Part shown: one piece after another, positions 22,901-31,699 of the stretch | How the letters are laid out: each line of letters opens with the position of its first letter | How positions within the stretch are numbered: position 1 is the stretch's first letter | Source: Cryptomeria japonica | Taxonomy: Eukaryota > Streptophyta > Pinopsida > Cupressales > Cupressaceae | DNA length: 64,000 nt | Direction: 5' to 3' | Assembly (NCBI RefSeq): GCF_030272615.1 | Contig: NC_081412.1 | Span: 142,558,247-142,622,246, forward strand | Program-made: the position numbers and the translations under genes | The notes under the pieces: generated by a model | What the model was told of the DNA's origin: nothing | Seen by the model: the letters and a program-made list of their open reading frames with translations, nothing else | Databases searched by the model: none

Positions 22901-23202
22901 AGTGTCTCATGACACCATATGACCCCTTAGGACACCATATCATGTCGTTACGGGTCTTCTTATGTTCTAAGGGGTCATATGGTGTTATATGACCCATTAG
23001 GATACCATATGACCCCTTAGGACACCATATGGTGTCGTAAAGGGTGGTATGATGTCGTATGGTGTCCTAAGGGGTCATATGGTGTCCTATGACCCATTGG
23101 GACACTATATGACGTCGTTAGGGGTCATATTATGTCCTAAGGGGTAATATTGTATCTTATGACCCCTTCAGACACTAGATGGCGTTGTTATGGGTCGTAT
23201 GG
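16985..23202. repeat. Palindromic satellite array, part 1
   Basis: The array is built from GGGGTCATATGGTGTCCTA alternating with its exact reverse complement TAGGACACCATATGACCCC, joined by short TGTCGTTATGGGTCGTATGG-type linkers. The basic repeat is about 70 bases. A higher-order repeat of about 300 bases is visible: GGTCCTCTAAGG and its variants recur near 19835, 20135, 20435, 20734, 21689 and 21989. Another marker (CCTAGGACATCATATAAC) recurs near 18498, 19377, 21233, 22492 and 22820. CATATG and CCTNAGG palindromes occur many times. Open frames here are by-products. Confidence 0.95.
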
Positions 23203-23322
23203 TATCCAAAGTTTTATTTTCAATACCAATCTCTCTATCAATCTCTCCTCAAAAGATAATGTGTTTTTCCATAGATATCTATCCCCCTTTGACATCAAAT
23301 GCCAAAGTTTATATTACAAAAT
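23203..23322 (-). repeat. Inverted duplicate arm, left
   Basis: It reads TATCCAAAGTTTTATTTTC... and is the reverse complement of 24419-24537 with a few mismatches and one single-base indel near the inner end. Together the arms could pair as a ~120 bp stem with a ~1.1 kb loop containing the RT/RNase H frame. Confidence 0.9.
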
Positions 23323-24307
23323 AACTAATGATGAAATCTTGATTATAGAAGTATTTGTTGATGATATAATCTTTGGAGGAGAAGATGGATTATGTAAAGA
23401 ATTTTCTATTAAAATGCAGCAAGAATTTGAAATGTCTATGATTGGAGAAATAAAATTCTTTTTAGGATTGCAGATTTCACAGACTAATAAAGGTATATTT
23501 TTGAGTCAATCCAAGTACTTGAAAGAATTGCTAAATAAATTTGGGATGGAGAACTCTAAACTGATAAGCACACCTATGACTACAAATGACAAATTATCTC
23601 AAAGGGATGAATCTACACCTGTTAATCCAACTAGATACAAATCTATGATAGGAGGTTTACTGTATTTGACACAAACCAGGCCTGATATTATGAATGCAGT
23701 ATGTATTGTTTCTAGATTTCAAAGTAATCCTAAGGAAAATCATGAATCAGCATTAAAAAGGATTTTCCGGTACTTACAAGGCACTGCAAATCTTGGATTA
23801 TGGTATCCTAGAGATGAAAATTTTGATCTATGTGCATACACAGATGCAAATTGGGCAAGAGATGTGGATGATAGAAAAAGCACCACTGGTGGAGCATTCT
23901 TTCTTGGAAGGAGATTAGTTTCTTGGTTGAGTAAGAAACAGAGTTGTACATCTTTATCAACAGCAGAAGCAGAATATGTTGCAGCAGTAACTAACTGTAC
24001 ACAAGTACTATGGCTTAAGCAAATGTTGAAAGACATAAAGGTAAAATGCAAGGAACCTATCACTATATATTGTGATAACACTGTAGCAATTGATATATCT
24101 AAGAATCCGGTATTACATTCTAAAACAAAACATGTTTCTATCAAACTGAATTTTCTAAGGGAAAAAGTTGAAGAAAAAGAGATAAAACTGGTTTATGTGA
24201 ATACTAAAGAACAACTTGCAGATATTTTCACAAAACCTTTGCCTAAGGAGACTTTTGAATATCTCAGAGATCAGCTTGGAGTCATACCACCACCGGTAGA
24301 GACTTAG
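23312..24307 (+). CDS. copia reverse transcriptase (C-terminal half) and RNase H, open frame
   Basis: This is the polymerase end of a copia polyprotein, which would copy the element's RNA into DNA and remove the RNA strand. The open frame starts at 23150, but its first ~54 codons are satellite and reversed 3' sequence; copia homology begins at about YYKITNDEILIIEVF. Seen in order are FVDDIIFGG (catalytic YVDD-type motif), FEMSMIGEIKFFLGLQI, KYLKELLNKFGM, STPM, NPTRYKSMIGGLLYLTQTRP, RYLQGTANLGLWYP, then RNase H with YTDANWARDVDDRKST, STAEAEYVAAV, CDNTVAIDISKNP, HSKTKHVSIKLNFLRE and EQLADIFTKPLPKE. No stop interrupts it. The N-terminal half of the enzyme is absent, so it cannot be active alone. 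Confidence 0.9.
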   Translation, partial: YYKITNDEILIIEVFVDDIIFGGEDGLCKEFSIKMQQEFEMSMIGEIKFFLGLQISQTNKGIFLSQSKYLKELLNKFGMENSKLISTPMTTNDKLSQRDESTPVNPTRYKSMIGGLLYLTQTRPDIMNAVCIVSRFQSNPKENHESALKRIFRYLQGTANLGLWYPRDENFDLCAYTDANWARDVDDRKSTTGGAFFLGRRLVSWLSKKQSCTSLSTAEAEYVAAVTNCTQVLWLKQMLKDIKVKCKEPITIYCDNTVAIDISKNPVLHSKTKHVSIKLNFLREKVEEKEIKLVYVNTKEQLADIFTKPLPKETFEYLRDQLGVIPPPVET

Positions 24308-24669
24308 ACAGTTAATGATTGTCATCAACAGGCAGAATTGAAAGACAAATCTTTTACTCCAGTCTTTGATGAGGAAGCTACTTCTCAGGGGGAGTAGTTG
24401 GTATATTGAATTGATTGGTATTTTGTATATGAACTTTGGCATTTGATGTCAAAGGGGGAGAGATATCTATGGAAAAACACATTATCTTTTGAGGAGAGAT
24501 TGATAGAGAGATTGGTATTGAAAATAAAAATTTGGATAAACACATGTTGCTCCCAGGGGGAGAGATTGTTGTTTAGGAGAAATTGTTTGTTTTTGGTATT
24601 TGGCATTTCTGTTTTGGCACTTTTATGGTTTTTCCATCTTGTGTTGCCATCAATGCCAAAGGGGGAGAT
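24308..24669 (+). other. copia 3' untranslated region with repeated polypurine tracts
   Basis: Purine tracts occur at about 24388 (CAGGGGGAG), 24451 (AAAGGGGGAGAG), 24556 (CAGGGGGAGAG) and 24658 (AAAGGGGGAG). The last directly precedes the LTR and is the expected primer for plus-strand synthesis. Segment 24419-24537 is the source of the inverted left arm. Confidence 0.75.
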
Positions 24670-25695
24670 TGTTGGTATTTTGGTATGGTTTTGTCATTGA
24701 TGTCAACACCTATTGAAACACTAGCACTTTGGAGATCCAACAACATTCACCGGCAAGCAAGTAACTATTGCACAGTTACTGGTATATGGTTCACCGGCAG
24801 GATATAATGTTCACCGGCACTTGGAATGATATGGAAGACACTTGGTAATGTCAAAGACATCATGTGGACACTTTGTTTTGAAGAATTAATCATTGGTATA
24901 TTCATATTTGCATATTTGCTTTTACCGGCAGGTTTATCTTTTCTAGATCAGTATGGCACGCTATGGAGATGATTTATTATTGTTGTAAATGCATTAAGCC
25001 GACATGTTCAATTGGTTATTGCATCAGATATTATATTATTTGTAAAATGTTTTTATTTTAATATCTTGTAGAGCCGACCTACTAAAATTGGTCTTAGGTT
25101 ATGATATAAATGTAAGATCTTATTTGTAAGGTCAAATGTGGAATGCGAAGAAGAATTGTGAGAAGGTATATGCGAGATTAAGCAGAGGTATACACGAAGA
25201 CATCATTTGAAGGTGAAGCTCAGTTTTTGTAGAAGCATATCAGCATTACACCGGTACTGAATCCAACATATGAAGATGATATTTTGTGTAGTACATTCTT
25301 ATTGGATTTAATCATCCAACTGTAGTCAGTGTGACTCCCATTTTGTGATTGAGTAGTGAGCTCTAGGCTGTTGGCCTTTCTGCATGTGCAGACCCCATTT
25401 ATGTACACTTACTATCTACAGTAGTATCATCTAATTGTGGGTAAGGTTTCCCACCATGGTTTTTCCCCTTACAGGGTTTCCACGTACAAATATTGGTGTC
25501 ATGCGTTGTGGATGACTTTATGTTTATGTTTCATGCATTAATCTTTACCGGTATAGCAATTTATTGTTAACACTATCTATCAGCATACTTAACTGGTTTA
25601 CCGGTATTAAGCATTAAGTTGGTTAAATGGTTTTGGTTTAAATTTATTAGACAACTGATTCACCCCCCCCTCTCAGTTGTCTCTAGGACCTAATA
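24670..25695 (+). repeat. 3' LTR of the plus-strand copia element
   Basis: It starts TGTTGGTATTTTGG right after the polypurine tract and ends about CCTAATA where the satellite resumes. A TATA-like TATAAAT sits at 25105-25111. The C-rich block near 25660 followed by CTCAGTTGTC is shared with the minus-strand LTR. Length is about 1.03 kb. No clear target duplication was found, consistent with an abnormal 5' junction. Confidence 0.8.
25105..25111 (+). promoter_or_regulatory. TATA-like element in copia LTR
   Basis: TATAAAT followed by GTAAGATCT, a block conserved in the other LTR copy at 6420-6441. Confidence 0.45.
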
Positions 25696-26936
25696 GTTCT
25701 AAGGGGTCGTATGGTGTTCTATGACCCCCTAGGACACCATATTATGTTTTTATGCATCATATGGTCTCCTAAGGGGTCACATGGTATCCTATGACGCGTT
25801 AGGACACCATATAGTATTAGTATGTATCGTATGGTGTCCTAAGGGGTCATATGGTGTTCTATGAGCCCTTAGGACACCATATGGTGTCATTAGGGGTTGT
25901 ATGGTGTGCTAAGGGGTCATATGGTGTCCTATGACCCCTTAGGACACCATATAATCCCTTAGGTATCATTAGGTGTCATTTTGTGTTGTTACAGGTCATA
26001 TGGTCTCCTATGAACCCTTAGGACACAATATGACCCCTTAAGACACCATATAGTGTCGTTAGGGGTCATATGGTGTCCTATGACCCCTTAGGACACACTA
26101 TGACCCCTTAGGTGTTGTTAGGGGTCATATTGTGTCGTAACGGGTCATATGGTGTCCTACGACCCCTTAGGACACCATATGGTGTCATTAGGGGTTGTAT
26201 GGTGTGCTAAGGGGTGAAATTGTGTCCTATAGGTTCTTAGGACATCATAGAACCCCTTAGGACACCATATGACCCCTTAGGTATCGTTAGGGATCATATT
26301 GTGTCCTAAGGGGTCATATGGTGTCTCTTGACACCATATGACCCCTAAGGACACCATATCATGTCGTTATGGGTCTTCTTGTGTTATAAGGGGTCATATG
26401 GTGTTATATGACCCCTTAGGACACCATATGGTGTCGTAAGGGATCGTATGGTGTTATAAGGGGTCATATGGTGTCCTATGACCCCTTATGATAGTACATG
26501 ACCCCTTAGGTGGTGTCATGAGTTGTATTGTGTCCTAATTGGTCATATGACATTCTTTGACCCCTTAAGACACCATATGACCCATTGGGACACTATATGG
26601 TGCTATGGGTCATATGGTGTCCTAAGGGGTCATATGGTGTCCTATGACCCCTTAGGACACAATATGACTATTGAGGATGCCACATTGTGTCATTAGGGGT
26701 TGTATGGTGTCCTAAGGGGTCATTTGGTGTCTTATGACCCCTTAGGACACCATATGGTGTCATTAGGAGTCTTATTGTGTCTTCAGGGGTCATATGGTGT
26801 TTTATGACCCCTTATGACACCATATGACCCCTTAGGAGACCATATGGTGTCGTTAGGGGTCATATTGTGTCCTAAGGGGTCATATGATGTTCTATGACCA
26901 CTTAGGACACGATATAACCCCATAGGAGACCATATA
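25696..26936. repeat. Palindromic satellite array, part 2
   Basis: Continuation of the array after the copia insertion, with the same alternating 19-mer, ~70 base unit and CATATG/CCTNAGG palindromes. It ends at GGAGACCATATATAC and passes into purine-rich DNA. Confidence 0.95.
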
Positions 26937-27935
26937 TACTAATTTCCAAATAAGGAGAGATATAAAGGTGAAGAGAGATGAAGAACTAAAGAGAGGGAAA
27001 AGAACTAAAGGACTAGGACATAAATAGAGATATAGATATTAAGGAGTATGAAGTGAGAGGGAGAAAAACTAAAGGACAAGGATGGATAGAAAGAGGTAGA
27101 CATATCTAGATATTGAAAAGGAGAGAGGAAGATAGAGATAAAAGATGAAGATAAAGGGAGAGGGAGGTGAATAGATATAGAGAAAGAGAGAGGTAAAGAC
27201 AAAGATAAATATATGAAGAGATGGAGAAAAATGGACAGAGGGGGGTAAAGAGAGAGATAAGAAAAGGAAGAGATAGAGAGATATAAAGGAAGAGAAATAT
27301 CGATAGATAGAGATATATAGATAGTGCAAGGGAGTGAGAAAGATAGATAGAGAGGGAGAGAGAAAAAGAGGAAGATATAGAGATATTTAAAGGCACTATA
27401 GAGAAGGATGTGGGAAGAGAGAAAAAGATATATAAAGATCAAGTAAATAAAGAGATAAAAGTAGAGAAAGGGAAAGATACTTCAAGAGGGTGATAGAGGA
27501 AGAGACAGAGAAGTAGATTAATCATGTATAGAGGAATATATATAAAGATAGAGGAACATATAAAAAGAGATATTGATAGGGAAAGAGATGGAGATGTGAA
27601 GATGGAGATAGAGATAGATATGGATAGAACATGATAGAGAGAGTAAGATAAATGGAGGGAGAGATGGAGTGAATAAGTGAGATTTAGAGATAATGAAATA
27701 TAAATATACATGAAGATAGATCTATAGGGATATAGAGAGAGGGGACAAGATAGGGAGAGAAAGGAGGTGATAGAGACAAGTAATATATAAGTATAGGTAG
27801 GATAAGGTAAAGGAGGGAGATAAATAGAGAGAAGAGAGATTATTAGAGAGAAATATAGAAATAAGGAGTGACAATGATGGAGTGGGAGAGGAAGAGATAT
27901 GAATAGAAAGATGGAGATATATGCAGAGATGCATG
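26937..27935 (+). repeat. Purine-rich (GAGATA/GATAGA) low-complexity DNA
   Basis: About 1 kb of A/G-rich sequence with GATAGA and AGAGATA motifs. The long Ser/Leu/Tyr/Ile-rich open frames on the minus strand are by-products of composition. Confidence 0.85.
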
Positions 27936-28104
27936 TAGCTTGGGAATTTATTTATCTACATGGAATGAGAAAATAAGTTATATAAGCAGAGAACAAAGAG
28001 ATATATAAAATATATTATATAAGTATAGATAGACAAGTGATAGATAAAGGAGGTGATAGGAAAACAAAATGAGACTTTGTATGCAAAATTTGTGAGTATT
28101 TAAA

Positions 28105-28533
28105 GTTTTAAAATTGAAGGACTAACTTTAAATGATTATAATTAATTTTTGGTCTATAACATCATCAAAATACCTCATCCATTTTCTAGGTCTATGAATT
28201 ACCTTTCCAATGCTTGTAAAAAATCAAAATTTCGATAAGAAACGCAAACATTATGGCCATTTTACTAAACTATATTTTTTATGTTGATAAAAAAGTATGA
28301 TGTCACACTAGTGACATCACAATGGTGACACACTAGTGACATCACAATGGTGACATCACAATAGTGACATCACAAATTGGATATCCGATTTGGTTTGGTA
28401 TTACCAAGCCAAATTCAAATTTCGCCTGACCCAAACAAAAAGTCAAAGCGGATTTTGGAGTGTTTGGAAAGGTTGAAAGCATATTTTTTTCTCTATTGCC
28501 ACTTTTTGGCCCCCCTTGATCTTGCACATACCC
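28105..28533 (-). repeat. Right long terminal inverted repeat (diverged)
   Basis: Read as reverse complement from 28533: GGGTATGTGCAAGATC, AAGTGGCAAT, a GGCTTGG...ACCAAACCAAAT block, TCGGATATCC, TAGTAAA, AAATTTTGATTTTT and GCATTGGAAAGGT. These match the left end in order. It also holds a GTGACATCAC mini-repeat (28298-28374) that the left copy lacks. Confidence 0.55.
28298..28374. repeat. GTGACATCAC palindromic mini-repeats
   Basis: Several copies of (T/A)AGTGACATCACAATGG-type units in about 77 bases. GTGACATCAC is nearly self-complementary and contains a TGACATCA core resembling bZIP sites; a regulatory role is not shown. Confidence 0.6.
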
Positions 28534-28537
28534 TAGA

Positions 28538-28775
28538 GAGAGGGAGAGAGGTAGAGGGAGGGATAGAGGGAGAGAAGAGTGGGGAGGGAAGGAGGGAGAG
28601 GGAGAGAGAAAGGACACATGACACTATATGACTGATCTCGATTGTGACTATAAGAATTACAAAAGAAGAGAAAGAGGGAGGGAGAGAAGAAGAGAAAGAG
28701 GGATGGGGTATGGATGAAGGGAGAAGGGAAGAGAGAAAGAGAGAGAGGGATGGGGTATGGAGGAAGGGAGAAGGG

Positions 28776-28809
<34 letters not shown>

Positions 28810-28855
28810 GAGAGAGAGAGAGGAAGGAGGGGGAGGGAGGGAGGGAGAGGAAGAG
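28538..28855 (+). repeat. GA-rich tract flanking the right end
   Basis: GAGAGGG runs (28538-28610 and 28662-28855) with the GGGATGGGGTATGG minisatellite also seen at 14362 and 29850-30060. Interrupted at 28613-28661 by unique sequence containing one copy of a 32 bp direct repeat. Confidence 0.85.
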
Positions 28856-29343
28856 ATACCGAATCTAGGACACAATATGACCCTTAGAACACAATATGAC
28901 CCCTAACAACATCTAAGGGGTCATAGGGTGTCCTAAGGGGTCATATGACACTATATTTTCCCTTATCACACCATGGGACCTATAACGACACCAAATAATG
29001 TCCTAAGGGGTCATAGAACACCATACGACCCTTTAGAACACCATATGGTGTCCCAAGGGGTCTTAAGGGGTCACAGGACTCCATATGACCTCTTAGGAAA
29101 CAATATGACCTCTAATGACACCTAAGGGATCATATGGTAGGCTAATAAAATGATATATTAAATTTAAAGTTATGAATAGAACATACAATGAGACTCCAAG
29201 AAAACAAACAACGAGACTTTGCTAAAAAGCAAGTATAAGAGCTTGACCTAACCCTAAGATTACTGCCTAAGTTATAAAACATATGATGCTATTAAATTTG
29301 CAAGGTTATAAGACTGATCTCGATTGTGACTATAGGAATTACA
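28630..29343 (+). repeat. 32 bp direct repeats flanking a GA/satellite block
   Basis: GACTGATCTCGATTGTGACT followed by ATA(A/G)GAATTACA occurs at 28630-28661 and 29312-29343, differing at one base. The 650 bases between hold a GA tract, a short satellite block and about 170 bases of unique DNA. Confidence 0.85.
28862..29141. repeat. Small outlying block of the palindromic satellite
   Basis: About 280 bases with GGGGTCATATG, GTGTCCTAAGGGGTCAT and its reverse complement. It lies outside the 15076-28533 element. Confidence 0.85.
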
Positions 29344-29814
29344 CACTTGATTTCTTTCATGGGTATGTACTATTCCAAGCTGTTTGACAAGTGATGATCA
29401 TCATATACTACCACTGCCATGCATACAACAAACTTTAATTTCTTTAGGCGACAGGCATTGAGTAACAACATGGGAACTCTTGCATACCCACCACTATCAT
29501 TCTATAGGACATCATCTGTGTTACTCTCCCTCTTTCTCTTCCTACCTGTTGTTTCCTTCTTAAAAAAATATTGCAGGTACTCTGACTCATCATGTTGCTT
29601 TGTTGATACTATTTTCCACATCTGCTCTGCTCATTAAAAACACATTCGAGAAGAATATTGTTGCAGGTTTCCTTGTTTGTCATGGTAATACACCCATGGT
29701 TCAATTTCAAACCCTATTCCTCCTATTCAATATACAAACAAAAATCCATCAGTCAATTTTCTTAGGAGAGCATACATGATAAAAATCAAAGAGGAAGTTG
29801 TAGACAAGAAATAA
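29144..29814. other. Unique non-coding DNA
   Basis: No recognisable coding region; a 72-codon open frame at 29419-29637 has no family resemblance that I can see. Confidence 0.4.
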
Positions 29815-29847
29815 ATTCACTTACTTCTATAGAAGTGCAGACACAGT

Positions 29848-30052
29848 TGTAGTGGGGTATGGAGGGAGGGAGGGAGAGAAGAAGAGAAAGAGGGATGGGG
29901 TATGGAGGAAGGGATAAGGGGGGGGAGAGAGAGAGAGAGAGAGAGAGGGATGGGGTATGGAGGAAGGGATAAGGGGAGAGAGGGAGGGATGGGGTATGGA
30001 TGAAGGGAGAAGGGGAGAGAGCAAGGGAGAGAGAGGGATGGGGTATGGAGGA

Positions 30053-30111
<59 letters not shown>

Positions 30112-30120
30112 GAGAGAGAG
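29848..30120 (+). repeat. GA-rich tract with GGGATGGGGTATGGAGGAAG minisatellite
   Basis: Four or five units of a 40-60 base minisatellite, then pure (GA)n. Related to the tracts at 14259-15071 and 28538-28855. Confidence 0.9.
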
Positions 30121-30159
30121 GCACCTTGTATGTGTTTGAGAGGGGGAGACAATACACTT

Positions 30160-30305
30160 ACATGTGTATATATCTGTTTAATATATTATATATATAGATA
30201 TATTATATATTATATGTATATACACATATTATATATACAATATCATATTATACATATATTATATGTATATACACATATTATATATAGAATATCATATTAT
30301 ACAAT
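30160..30305. repeat. TA-rich microsatellite with ~51 bp duplication
   Basis: ATTATATGTATATACACAT starts at 30207 and again at 30258; both copies continue to ATATCATATTATACA. Prone to slippage and hairpins. Confidence 0.85.
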
Positions 30306-30440
30306 AGCGCATACGTGATGTTTATAGTAAAAAGAGTGCGCACACGTTGTTTATAGGAAAATGAGTGTGTACACACTTCTTACACCATAAGTACCCCGTA
30401 CACACTTTTTAAACTTGTAGTACCCCGTACGCACTTTTGA
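30303..30440 (+). repeat. GTACGC-type degenerate tandem repeat, second block
   Basis: Units such as GCGCATACGTG, TGCGCACACGTTG, GTGTGTACACACTTC and CCCGTACGCAC, with 'tataggaaaatgag' between. Same family and same orientation as 9448-9660. Confidence 0.6.
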
Positions 30441-30449
30441 CTTTTTAGG

Positions 30450-31235
30450 TTTGGAAATAGGCCTGGATGACAAAGCTACGGTTTGGAAGTTTGATTTCCC
30501 TCCATTTCTCTCATTTTTGACATGTTTTATTTTATCAACTTGGTTTATCAACTTTGTCATCATCAAGTTTACACTTCATCAAGTGGGTATTTATAAAATT
30601 GCCACCATATTTTCACCCATCTTCTAAGCTTTCTCCATATAATTTTTTTTCAATTTGAACAACGGTAACATATTATTATTGCATTTCTTTTACCAGTGTC
30701 TCCATAGTTCTCAAAGACATAGGTGCACCATTTTTTGAATAACTTTTGATATACTTATCCAAATTTTAAAACCTTTATATATTACTGTAGTACACTTTAT
30801 TCTTTACAAATTTTTTTTAAAAAATTGTATTTTCGATTTGTTTAGTGCAACTTATGCTTCGCACACGAATAGGTACCTAATTTCCAGGATGTTTCCGATT
30901 GGAAAAATCATATAAAAACAAATACTCAACAAAAAACTACAAACAAATACACATCTTCTAGTGCTCACTCTTAACTATGTTTCTGCAAATGATTTTTTAA
31001 AATACTAAATCTAACTATGACTTTTTTGATGCGCACGTCAGACACTATGTTATGCTTTTCAGAAAAAATCAGGGTCAGTTTTTCATGCGCAAAGGATTTG
31101 ACCCCCTTAATCTTATCCAATTTTGAAAATGTTTAGTATTTTGGAAGCTAGATTCAGAGTACTAAAATATTTGTTATTTGATTATCTTCGTATCTTGAGT
31201 GGATGACTTTCAAATTTTTCCTCCAAGTTCAGGTT
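30450..31235. other. Non-coding AT-rich stretch
   Basis: No gene recognised. Sequence lies between the GTACGC repeats and the right terminal motif and may be subterminal transposon DNA. Confidence 0.4.
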
Positions 31236-31239
31236 CACC

Positions 31240-31304
31240 TGATTTCAGAAAAAAAGTGTCCACTTATACCTCCCTTTTTTACCACCATCTTTGTGCATTT
31301 ACCC
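31240..31304 (-). repeat. Right terminal motif of the putative outer element
   Basis: The reverse complement starts GGGTAAATGCACAAAGATGG and continues TGGTAAAAAAGGGAGG, then AAGTGGACAC. It mirrors 9383-9425. Flanking DNA to the right is not copia, so it does not restore the element interrupted at 9382. Confidence 0.5.
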
Positions 31305-31685
31305 AAGTTCTCTCTTGTTAAGAGATTGTATGAAACTTTTAGCTACTTTTTCACCCAATCTCTCAAGGGGGAATACTCACGAGGGTTTGAATGGATAGGC
31401 AATATTATATCAAGTGCGTTAATATTTGGGGGTTTAATATCAAAAAAATTAAAAATAATATATTGCCTATCTAGGGTTGTGTATTGAGAGGGGGTGGCAA
31501 AAAGGAGTTTAGGGCAATATTTTTTAAAATAGGGGGATTCTTTAGTATGACATGAATGCACGCGATATGAACCAGGCTCACTAAGTGAAGCCCTTGTGGG
31601 CATACCATCACCTTTCAACCTGGGGCAAAATCTTGTATCGATTAATTTATCTTCTTTGAAACAACGCGATAAATTACATTGTCTC

Positions 31686-31699
31686 AAAGAGGGGCAAAA
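31686..31699 (+). other. Polypurine tract of a probable gypsy element
   Basis: AAAGAGGGGCAAAA directly precedes TGTAGACACC, a good LTR start. Upstream (31340-31685) no intact coding was recognised. Confidence 0.5.

Larger units (their letters stand above)
23203..25695 (+). mobile_element. Ty1/copia insertion in the satellite, 5' truncated, with inverted duplication
   Basis: The satellite breaks off at about 23202 and resumes at 25696. Between lie reverse transcriptase and RNase H coding, a 3' region with four purine tracts, and a 3' LTR. The 5' LTR, gag, protease, integrase and most of the reverse transcriptase are missing. The first ~120 bases (23203-23322) are an inverted copy of 24419-24537 from this element's own 3' region, with only a few mismatches. 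So the reverse transcriptase begins directly after a piece of reversed 3' sequence. The coding part is open, so this copy is much younger than the minus-strand one. Confidence 0.85.
15076..28533. mobile_element. Putative 13.5 kb inverted-repeat element carrying a palindromic satellite
   Basis: The two ends are inverted and related. The left end starts GGGTATGTGCAGGATCATGG and the reverse complement of the right end starts GGGTATGTGCAAGATCAAGG; both continue with GCCAAAA and then AAGTGGCAAT. Deeper homology follows in the same order: a GGCTTG...CCAAGCCAAAT block, TCGGATATCC, TAGTAAA...CATAA, AAATTTTGATTTTT and GCATTGGAAAGGT (left about 15886-16110, right 28160-28430 reversed). Both outer flanks are GA-rich on the same strand, as expected if one element inserted into a GA tract, and TAGA occurs immediately outside both ends. 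No transposase was recognised inside. The interior is satellite, GA/CT-rich DNA and a copia insertion. Two independent insertions in opposite orientation cannot be excluded. Confidence 0.5.

Noticed and set aside
23150-23311. N-terminal ~54 codons of the copia open frame
   Set aside because: They translate satellite and the inverted 3' arm; copia homology starts only at about 23312.
16985-26936. Whether the regularly spaced repeats are a CRISPR array
   Set aside because: The repeats are contiguous degenerate satellite units in alternating orientation without unique spacers, and the genome is eukaryotic.
26937-27935. Ser/Leu/Ile/Tyr-rich open frames on the minus strand
   Set aside because: Low-complexity purine-rich DNA; several frames are open at once.
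9383-31304. A single clean outer transposon insertion into the copia integrase
   Set aside because: The right flank does not continue the interrupted copia element, so the simple version fails; reported only as a nested-tip observation.
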